Of a DNA stretch of 64,000 nt, positions 24,201 to 36,330 are shown piece by piece. The stretch spans positions 23,605,249-23,669,248 of the forward strand of contig OZ014411.1 in NCBI GenBank assembly GCA_963965975.1. Reading direction: 5' to 3'. The stretch is from Xestospongia bergquistia. Taxonomy: Eukaryota; Porifera; Demospongiae; Haplosclerida; Petrosiidae. Position numbers and translations under genes: made by a program. How positions within the stretch are numbered: position 1 is the first letter of the stretch; the number at the start of each line of letters is the position of its first letter. The notes beneath the pieces are model-generated. The model was not told the DNA's origin and did not search any database. It worked only from the letters and a program-made list of their open reading frames with translations.

Positions 24201-27200
24201 TTTTTGATCACCCAGTTTCAATTTCAATTACCAATTACACCTTATACAGCAATTACAACAAATAATTGATAGCGATTACACACAATTACAATAGCTATTA
24301 TCATTACCCTATACAGCAGACTTTGGATTTTCCTTCTACAAATTCATCACTCCTTGAGATTTCATAGTAGTGCTCAAAAATAGCAGACTTTTCAGCTTTC
24401 TTTGCCATAATAATTATGGTCATGTGTATATCTGGTGATGCGATGACCCTTTACCTTTATTATATAGTAGCTTAGCCATTCAACTACTTCTCAATTACAG
24501 GTATACAATTGCAATTACAATTACAATTTTTATGAAGGATGTAACGATTACAGCTAATTAACAATTACCAATTGCAATTACTCCAACAATGGTGGATGGT
24601 GCTGATTTGTAACATAAAGTCATAATTATCAGTTTAATTAAATTGCATGTTTGCATAACTGATTATACTACAATCATTAATGTTGTGATAGATCTCATAG
24701 AGAGAAGCATCTTTTCTTCATGCATTATCGCTATCAAACAAATTTCTCCTGAAATGTTGGGTCTATCATGTTGGTAGGAAATATGATTTATCTAATATTG
24801 CTATATGTAGTATTAGATAAATTACAAATGATATAAATAATGATACATTACTTCATGAATGGTTTAATCTTTTGATTAACTTATATTGCTCATATATATA
24901 TATATATATGTTCTATGAACTTCTGTTTTCTCTTACCAAGATTTACAGGGTGACAATCAATAACAGCAACATCACTACAACAATTTCCTAAGTGATGACA
25001 GTCTTTATCACAATAGCATCCATTATTGAAACAAGTTGGTGATAAGGACCATGCACAACATCCAGAATAACTGAGATTAAGTGCTACACATGAACCTATA
25101 TTCATTTATAAATCACCTTATTTTATTTTAGTATATAACTCACCATGAGGAAAAGGTGTTGTGGGTATAATCATACTGTCACTTAGAGATAAAATAAAAG
25201 TGGATGATATACTTGCTAGGAAAGTTGTACTACTAGTTAGAGATGACAAAGTTTCAACACTTGTGTCTATATAAAAATAGTAATATAATAAAGAAAACAT
25301 TTAATTAAGTAAACAATGAAGTAACCAATGCTTAAAAAAATTTGTGGTGACATGTAATGAAAGAAAAGCTTTAAATTATTAAGTATAGATCATGACAGAT
25401 TTTGTTATTTATTTAGTCATAACGGATTTTTTCTTATAAAAATTTGTGCCTACCCATGAAAAAAAGACAATGGTAATTATGTCTCATGTAATGGAATTAA
25501 GATGATTTGTTATTGCTATACTTTTGACTGTAACTAAAAACTAAAATAAAGTAAATGTACATAACATTCATGCAATATCCTTAAAGTATAACATTTAGGT
25601 ATAGTCAGGTTATTGTACTCAATAACAACTTTGTAGTTACTCACTATTTATGCCAGATCCTTTGCCAGATCCTGATCTCATCCCTGAGCCAAATCCCGAT
25701 TCTGTCCATATTGAACAAAAAAATGACAATGGCTAAATTTCCTAAGCAGGCATGTATATAAGTTATTATATGGAATATTAGAAAACTATAAATGATATAT
25801 TGTGTGAACTTATAATTTTCTCTTACCAAGTGTATTAGTTGAAGTATGTGTATGAGAGAAAGAAGAAACAGGATTACAACCAATATCAGCTATATCACTG
25901 CAACAATCACCTAATTTGTGACAGTCTATATCACAAAAGCATCCATAATTTGAACAAGGTACTGCAAAGGACCATACACAACATCCAGAATAGCTGAGAT
26001 TAAGTGATAGACATGAACCTATATTCATTTCTAAATGGCTACATCTTTTTAATAGTATTTAATATACCTTGTGGAACTGTTGGTGTAGGTGTAACTATAA
26101 TGTCATTTAGAGATGAAGTATAAGTGGATGATACACTTGCTGAAAAGGTTGAACTTCTATGTAGAGACGACGGAGTATCAACACTTGTGTCTGTATTAAA
26201 AACAAATGTCTTGTGTCATTATAATCCAAGAATATCTTATGTATCAGTGCTATTCAAGGATAATGTTGCAGTGAGAGTTGAATTAGGTGAGAAAGAACAG
26301 AATATCAACCATATTGATATGATGATTTTTCTTACCATGTGTATCAGTTGGAGTAATTGTAGAAGAAGTAGTAAAAGCAGGAAAACAAAATATATCAGCT
26401 ATATCATTGCAACAATCATTGTGATAATAACACACTTGATCACAAAAGCATTCATTAATTGAGCAATTTAGTGACAAGGACCATACACAACATCCAGAAT
26501 AACTGAGGTTAAGTGCTAGACATCCTATATATATTAATTTATAAATGGCTATATGTTAATAATAGTGTTTAACTTACCTTGATGAACAGTTGACATGGGC
26601 ATAACTATACTACCAATTATAGATGAAGAAAAAGTATATAAGGCATTTGTTGAATAAGTTGTACTTCTAGTTAGAAGGAGTTGAGTTTCAACGCTTGAGT
26701 CTATGTGATACAATTAGCAATAAGTATTTATATAGACTAAATACTAACCAATGCTTAAGGACACACAAACTTTAGATGACATTTAATAAAAAAAAGACAT
26801 TTCAAATAATAAACATAAGCATAAGATTATAACAGATCTTTAATTGTAAAAAATTGTGCATATCCATGATAAAAAAGACAAAGGTATTTATGTTTTATGT
26901 AATGGAATTCAAAATGATTTGTTATTATTATACTTTTGACTGTAACTAAAGTAAAAATAAAATAAATGCACACAACATGTTTAAAATATGACAATTTATG
27001 TATATAGTCTTGTTATTGTAACACAGACAACTTTGTAATTACTTACAATTTATTCCAGATCCTGAGCCAGATCCTGAGCCAGATCTAAACCCTGAGTCAA
27101 ATCCTGATTCTGTATAAATTTGTCCATATAAATAAATAAAAGGAATGGGTGAATTTCCTAAACATGAACAAAGTTTTGGTTTTAATTCTTAAATGTGACA

Positions 27201-30200
27201 AAAATCAGTTAGTAGCAAGACTGTTACTATCACGATACAGATATTCAAAAAATTTAAACTTGCAGATGAACATTTGTCTCACTGCCTCCCAAGAGTAAAA
27301 GTTTAATTACATATATGAATACTACTTGTATCAGTAATGTCAATTAGTATTAGATTAATATACACAATCTCACAAATAAAAGAAAAGTAAAGGAATGCTT
27401 TTATTAATATGTTATTAAATTTTAAATGATGTTTATAAGTTATTATATAGAATATTAGAAAACTACAAATGATGTAAATAATGAGATATTATTTGATGAA
27501 TTGTTTAATATTTTCATTGATTTATCGTGTGAGCTTATGATTTTCTCTTACCAAGTGTATTAGTTGAAGTATGTGTATGAGATGAATAAGAAACAGGATT
27601 ACAACCAATATCAGCTATATCACTACAACAATCATTAGTAATGTAACAGGTTTGATCACAATAGCATCCATTATTGCTACAAGGTGGTGACAGGGACATT
27701 ACACAACATCCAGAATAGTTGAGATTAAGTGATAGACACGAACCTATTTTCATTTATAAATTGCTACATTTTTTAAATAGTATTTAACATACCTTGTGGT
27801 ATAGTTGGTGTTGGTGTAACTATACTGCCATTTAGAGATGAGGTATAAGTGGATGACATGCTTGCTAGAAAAGTTGTACTACCAGTTAGAGATGACAGTG
27901 TTTCAACTCTGATGTCTATATAAAAAATAAAAATAAAAATGGGAATAATTATTTTATTATGTAGACTAAGAAGTTACCAATGCTTAAAAACAAATTGGAG
28001 ATGACATGTAAATATGCTTTGGCACTTTTAATTGCCAAAGCATATTTACACTGGATCATGTAATTACAATCAATCTTTTAAACTTGGAAACACAAATTGC
28101 AACAAGTAGGAAGTAGTACCTTCATTTATGGTTGGAGAAAATTTTAAAGTAAAACTTTTAATAAAACTTATTAACAAGACGAACATGCCATTTGCCATTA
28201 AAACCAGACATTGAACCAGATTGTCAGCATTACACAAAGCCAGTTCAGATCTTTTTTATAAAATGGTGCATACACATGAAAAAGTAAGCTAAGTTATAAT
28301 TTATTTACAATTGATTTCTGTTTTAAGAAGAAGAACATTAATCTATAGTTGTATCATTAAATTAAGAGTAAACAACTAGCAAAATATTTTATAAAGTAAA
28401 TCAAAGAAATAGGCATTGTTTATTTGTGACAAATGTATCGCAAAAGCTCAAATTTTGTCTTACCAACTGTATCATAAATTGTAGGAGAAGAAGTAGAAGC
28501 AAAATGACAACCTATATCATCTATATCACTACAGCAGTCTCCATGAATATGACAATTCAGATCACAATAGCATCCTTTATTGTTACAAGATGGTGACAGA
28601 GAAGACACACAACATCCATGATAGCTGAGATTTAGTTCCAAACATGAACCTAAATATAAGATATTAACAAAATCATTATATTTATATTGCTTAGTTACCT
28701 TGAGTAACAATTAACGTAGGTGAAATAAAGAATGAAGTGACATCAGATGAAAAACTTGTTCCAAGAGGTATACTGCTTACTACAGGAAGTGTAGTGTTGA
28801 TAGCTTTTATATTACATTTGAGATAAGATGATTAGATGTATCACATAAGTAACTATGTATACATTTACTACTACATTTTTAGAGAGAGAAATCTATATAT
28901 TAGTAGAGAATTATAATATAATTCTGAATCAATAGAAGCATTTTTTAATATATCTATGATAAATGGTTTATAATATTTAGTTTCTAATTTTCTTACCCAA
29001 AATATCAGTTGGAATTGTTTTTGTAGAAGAAGGAGCAGGATGACAACCAATATCAGCTACATCACTACAGCAATCTTCATAAATGTGACAGATCTGATCA
29101 CAAAAGCATCCTTTATTGAAACAAGATGGTGACAGAGAAGATACACAACATCCATGATAGTTGAGATTTAGTTCCAAACATGAACCTATAATTATATAAA
29201 TGAATGAGCATATTTAAAACAAATCGTTTACCTAGATTAGTATTTGGTGTAGGTGTGGCTGTATAATCATTTAGAGATGCAGTAAGAGCATATGAAGTAC
29301 TTGTAGAGATATTTGCATTACTTGTCAGTGGAACTGGAGTATTTTGTTATACATAATAAGACAAATAATATCAATAGTTATATATTAAACAAAGAAAATA
29401 AGGCACCAGTAGTTAATTGTAATTATTTTGTAATTGTAAAACATTATTTCCAAATTAATACAAATATCAATTTTAATGGCAAAGCTAATTTCAATATTCA
29501 CAAAGTTTGTCAATGCATTGATAGAAACAATAATGTTATCCAACAGAAAAAAATTTGGAATTAATAGCAATGTTTAAATATTGTTAAAAATGCACAATAA
29601 AGTTACTTACTCCATAACCAACTAGAATCAAAGCAATGCTAAAATTCATATAGAAAAGAGATTCTATATCAGCTATATATATAGCCTATATGTCAATCCA
29701 TGACATGAACAACATCATTGTTTTTGTATTGGTCGCTTACCTTGGGAAACATTTGGTGTAGGTGAAACTATAGCACCACTTAATAATGAAGTGACATCAG
29801 ATGACAAACTTGGTATAAAAGATGAAGTACTTGCTAGAGGGAGTGGGCTTTTGATTTTTGTGCCTAATATAGAAAAGTTGGCTAATCATATTTGTATAAG
29901 ATGGTGCATACAAACATTTTAAAAATGAATTTCGTTAAAATTCTATTATCTTTTTAGGATACAATCTTATTTGATTTTTTATAAACAACAAGAAATACAC
30001 TTCTAAAGTTGCAAGTGTTATGGCATGCATATACACATTTTTTATTTTATTTTTGTGCTTCCTTAACATTGGCTTGGTTATTAATAAGTAAATAGTGATG
30101 CTATACACTATCTATTAAAATGTAGTTCTTGCAGCTGTAGTTCATGCTACAAGTGAAGTTATTCAATTAAACTAATATATTTTATAAATGGACTTACTTA

Positions 30201-33200
30201 ATGCAACAGGTGTTACCAGAGTAAACATAGTGTCAATGGAGGAAGAAGTAACAGCTAGTGATGTACTTGTTGAAAAAAGCAGACTAGTTATTGATGACTG
30301 AGGAGTTCCATCATTTTTTGCTATTGAGAAAAATTTCTAAGTGAAAATGTTACTACATATTTGCAATATTTTTGACATATCCTTTCAATTACATACATTA
30401 TAATAACTATAAAAATTATATTATTTTATATATAATTATGTTGGCATTATTTTTGCATGAATGATTATTTATCTAGAATATAATTGAATATAATTTATTT
30501 CCTTCATTTAAATCATTCAATTTGTTTGTCAGTCTTTTAGCCAATAGCTGGTCAATAACAAAGTCATAGCATACAATTTATTAATAACTATTACTCAAAT
30601 TTTATTGTTGACACAAGTCAATTTTAATTGCATCATTGATAATTTGTGATATTTTAAAATTGTCCTCTTTTTCAAATAAGAAAGATGCAATTCTCATAGC
30701 AAATTATGCATGCTTTTTAATATTATTGTTAACATTACTGAGTCATAAAACAGTAAGAAAATGAGGCTGAGCCCTAAAACAGTAAGAAAATGAGGTTTAG
30801 CTATACCATATTTTGTTATTGTCATGGCTAATACTCCAATTGTTTTGTCACAATCAAATTTTTACCAAAAAAACTTATTATAATTAAACAAAAGTAGGTC
30901 AAGCTCCATTAAAAATGACTTTGCTAAAGGACTATAGACTTATAAATATTCATAACAATACTGATTCACAATCATATCATACATACTGAGCTTGTCAATG
31001 CTATCATAACTTAACATTTTCGTGTTACTAAATTTTACCTTCATTTAGATTGTATACCACATTTGACCATACAGATGAGGGATAATTGAGACAGTCGATG
31101 TCTGTAACTCTTGATGTTCTAGAGAATACATGGTTCGCAAAATTATTGTTCCCAGCACTGTAGCCAATTCCTGCACTGTTTCTAGTCCATTGCAGAAGAT
31201 CACATTTATAAGTAAATATAACATAAGAAGTTGACCTTTGAGATGCAATCACAACCTGAAAAGTGTTACTCTAAAATGAAAGAATAGTAAGTATGCTTTA
31301 AAAAATATAAATTTAGAGTAATTCACCTGAGCACAATTCATGTTTCCATATGGACAGACATTTACCCATTTTGCTACCATTACCCAATCCAATTCTAAAT
31401 TAACATTTTCATTTAGTTTCAAGAATGTCTCCACTTCATTGATGACATTTGATGAAGTGACAATTCCATACTCAACTATTCCTGTATTTGTCAATACAAT
31501 ATCATCCCAAAATGGAGCAATCACTATTGCAGATGAGAGTGGGAATAATAGTGGTAAATATCCTTTAAATGATGCACCCAAATTAAGAAACCCATTTGAA
31601 TTTATCTAAATGAAAATAATGTGATACCATAAAAGATAGTGACTAAATCTCACATTCAAACTATGGAAAGTGTAGTTTCCAACATAAAAGGTAGAAGGCA
31701 ATTCAACTGCTATAGTACCATCATCAATATTACTAAATATGTTAGCTTGTAATCCAAGATCAAAAAATGTCAAATATTTGGACAACAATCCAGATCCTGT
31801 TAAAATTTAGTAATATAGTCATAAGTAGTGATGTTTAAATATTAAAAAGTTAAAAACATAATACAAATAATTGTGTTCAGGGCTAACAATGTTTTATGAG
31901 TAATCAAAATATGTTGAAGAAGGCTTTATAATGTGACATGTTTATCATGTTGGTATAGTCTCCTAATGTCATATGACAAATTGTACAGCCAATGTAATAT
32001 TATGAATATAATAGTAGCAAACCAAATGTATTTCAGATTTCCAAAAGATTGTGTACAAGACTTCCTATACAAATCATAAGTATTTTCTGAATAATTTGAG
32101 TGTATTTAGTAATTTTCAAAATTTTTCCTAGCTAGTAAAACTACTTGAATTTAGAATTAAGTTATTCAGACCTAAACACTCAGGAAATGCTGGACAAGAA
32201 AATAAGCTATTTAGAATAACTAGTTTTCATAACTAGTGTATAAAACACTTAATAACTGTTTGTTATCAAATTACTTTAGTTAGCTGGAAGTAAGTCCTAT
32301 CTTTATGACAAAAATGACAATAACATTATTGTGTTTAATACATAAAATATGCTAATAATAATATTCTCACTATAAATGAAAAATAAAATATTGAACACAC
32401 ACAACATATTTTTATTATTTATTAAAACCATGACACAGATTGGGAGTATTTAAATTAATACTTAATTGTTTCATGCATTTAAAATAACTGTGAATAAAGT
32501 AGCTTCTGACTTTGTCTTACCAAGTGTATCAGTTGGAGGAGATGTAGGATAACAACCAATATCAGCTACATCATTACAACAGTCTCTAAACGTGTGACAA
32601 GATTTATCACAGTAGCATCCATTATTTCTACAAGTTGTTGACAGAGAAAACACACAACATCCAGAATAGTTGAGATTTAGTGCCAAACATGAGCCTATAA
32701 TTAAATATATATATATATTCATGCCATTTCATTTATTTTTATTGCTCCTTTACCTTGTGTAACAATTGGTGTAGGTGTTGCTGTAGTACTACTTAAAGAT
32801 GAAGTGACAGCATATGACAAACTTGCTGGAAGATGCGTACTACTTTTAAAGGAATATGGACTTTCCATTATTGTTTCTATTTAAAAAATTTTATTAAAAG
32901 TCAATGATTTAAGTTTGCAATGATTTTGTTATTGTACTTGGTTAAAATGTACACTGGTGGATATAACATTATTTTATATATAAGTTTGTAATTTAATGCA
33001 TTGAAATTGTGTAAAATAAGGAATTTCAAATGAACTGAAATCCTTTTCAGGTTCATTAATATTGACTTTTCATGTGGTAGCAATATAGGGACATTAATTG
33101 TACAGTAATTTTATAAATAATAATAGTGAATAATAAGCTTATTGAATAATGTAATAAATGTTACTTGTATTTACACCATTGCAATTAATGAACATGCTTA

Positions 33201-36200
33201 ACTTAATGATTGACTCCCTAATTTATGTAATGTTAATGTTATATACTTGGTACATTTACAAGATATCATGCTTTGCACAAAATTAGTCATCTAAATTTTT
33301 GCATTTTAATTTGATTTACCTAAGATTATAGTTTAATTTTACATTTGGCAATGAAAATATGAAACTAGTCCATATGTTTATTCGTTTTCAATATCATTTT
33401 ACCTAGAGTAAATGTTTCAGTAGTTTTCACAATAGTAGATAAAGTGCCAATTGAGGAAGGAGTGACAGCAAGTGATGTACTTGCTGAGAATAGTAGAGTA
33501 CTTATTGATGGTTGAAGAGTTCCATTATTTATTTCTAGAGAAAAAAGTCATTGTAAGGAAACACATTTAGTTGTAATACATTCTTTGTGTATGGCTAGTA
33601 CTTACTACATAACTAGTCAACAAATTGAGAGTTTAGTTAGTTACTAATAATATTTAACTAGTCAATTTGTCTAAGCCTGAAGGCACCTTTATATAATCAT
33701 ATACAACAGGTTGGGGAAAAGTGAATTTATTTATTCAAAAGTAATTAGCATATTTATAGTTAATGCAAGTCAGGCTTCATTGTATGCATTCAGAATCTTT
33801 TTACTTTACAAGTGTTGGGATACCAGTCCGTTATTGTGTAACAATTATTATAATGAACCAATGTTTATTAATAATTTTAGCAATGTTTAAATAGTATTAG
33901 TTTTATTAAAAGGTGCACTTTAAAATGTCTAATTTGATATGATAAGTTATTAGTTTCTTCATTGATTTTAATTGCAAAGAAAAGTTGAGAAAAATAGCAT
34001 TTAGCATTTTGTTTAGTCAAAAATGTAATGCAGTTCGCTCTATTTTTTTTAGAATGATACCTTCATTTAGATTGTAAACCACATTTGACCACATAGATCC
34101 TGGATAATTGAGACAGTCAATGTTTGTAACTCTTGATGTTCTAGAGGAAGGATGATTTGTAAAATATCTTTGCCCAGCACTATAGCCAACTACTGCACCA
34201 TTCCTAGTCCATTGCAACAAATCACATTTATATGTAAAGATAGCATAACTGCTTGACCCTTGAGATGCAACAACAACTTGGAATGTATTTGTCTGTAATA
34301 AAGATATATATAGTTATAATGTTGTAAATATAGAAAGGAATTTACTTGAGAACAATTGATGTTCATGAACGAACAAACATTCACCCACTTTGCTACTAAA
34401 ACCCAATCTAATTCCAAGTCCACATTTTTGTTTTGCTTCAAGAATCCTTCCACTTCATTCATGACATTTGGTGCACTTGATGAAGTAACAATCCCATACT
34501 TTACTATTCCAGTATATGTCAATCGGATATCATCCCAAAATGGAGCAATTACAACTGCAGATGAGAGTGGAAATGATGTTGATAAGTAGCTTGAGAATGG
34601 AGTTCCAAAACTAAGAAGACCATTTGAGCTTATCTAAATGATATGTAAGGGTAATATGATACCACAAATTATAAAAAAAATCTTACATATAGAGTGTGGA
34701 AAGTTTGTCTTCCAATATTCAATGCAGATGGAAGTTCAACTGTTACAGTACCATCATCAACATTTCTAAATATGTTAGTTTGTAATCCAACTTCTAGGAA
34801 AGTCAAATATTTGAACCCTATTCCTGATCCTGATTCAAATCTTGATCCTGATTTTATATCATTAGACCTTGATAAGTCTGTTAAAAATAAGAAATAAATC
34901 ATAATCATTTATATTAGAAACATGAAATCAGTTACAAGAACTAAATTGTGTTTAATGTTGAATAATACTTTATGACTAATGGTTTTCACTTGAAAGATCT
35001 ATTGTTTGTTATGTCATGTGACAACTAGTCCATTTTAACTAGCAAATATCAAAAAATAATAGTAAGCAAAATTGCTTCTAAAAACTAGCCTACATAATAC
35101 ATATAGAATTGAACTGTTGTTTCTTTATTTAATGGAAGATAAGATGAATTGACATGTAAGATGAGACTATGGAAAGGATTTTGAGAATATAGTGTTATTT
35201 ATAATAAATTAGTCAATTTCAAATGTGAATATGTACCTGGTCTTGAGACTAATTGTTATATAAACTTTATAATATGACCAATTAAATTAAACCACAAACA
35301 TTGTCCGTTGACACATACATCAACCCTGTGAATTTGATTATATCTCAACCTCTTAACTACACATTTATTAAAAGCAAATATACCATATTGACAACAACAG
35401 TCATATGATTGCATGGTTTACAATGTGTGCTAGACAGAAATCATAACAATAATCTTTTTTGATGTTAGCTGCATTTTAAAATACATTATAATTTATGCTG
35501 CTGATCACAACTTACTTCTAATGTGCAAAAGACAGTTGAAAGTTGTGTCTTGTAAACTATAGCGTAAATTTCTATAGTTTAGTAAATTTTTTAAACAGTC
35601 TTCTATTAGCTTTTGCTTAATCTGAAATGGAGTCAATAGTGGTTGTTCCTGTAAGTATAGTGCTATTGTACCACTAACTAAAGGAGTAGCCATTGATGTT
35701 CCGGATAGTGTTCTTGTACAAGTACATCTATTACACTCATAATTAGCTCCAGTCACATTAAAGCCAGGAGCAAAAATGTCGACACATGCACCACCATTTG
35801 TGTAGTAGTAAACATCAACTCCTGGAGCAGAGCCAGCAACAGTAATAACTCCTGGTGCACTAGCAGGACTATAATAACAAGCACTACGTCGGTCATTGCC
35901 AGCAGATGCAACCATTGGTATCCCCTTATTAACGATATTGGTTGAGATATTGTCCATTGTAGCAGAGTATGGACCATGTAATGACATCGAAATGATAGAT
36001 GGACGACGAGGGTTATTACTTGTAATATTTGATGCAGCAGAATTTAATCCATCTATTAGTAAGCTCATAGGTGCTGAACCACTACATCCTAACACACGAA
36101 CACTGTAACAGTTAGCCTTCTTTGCAACTCCATAATATTTTCCACAAGCAAGACTTGCTACAAGAGTTCCATGTCCATGGCAATCTCGACCTTTTTGGTT

Positions 36201-36284
36201 AGTTCCATAGTAGTTGTCAGCTGGATCATATCCAGTATATATGGCTCTATTACCATCAAATTCACAGTGATCATAATTAATACC

Positions 36285-36330
<46 letters not shown>

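Noticed and set aside
29313-29564. Overlapping open frames on both strands in a gene B intron
   Set aside because: Low-complexity AT-rich sequence without domain, splice or paralogue support.
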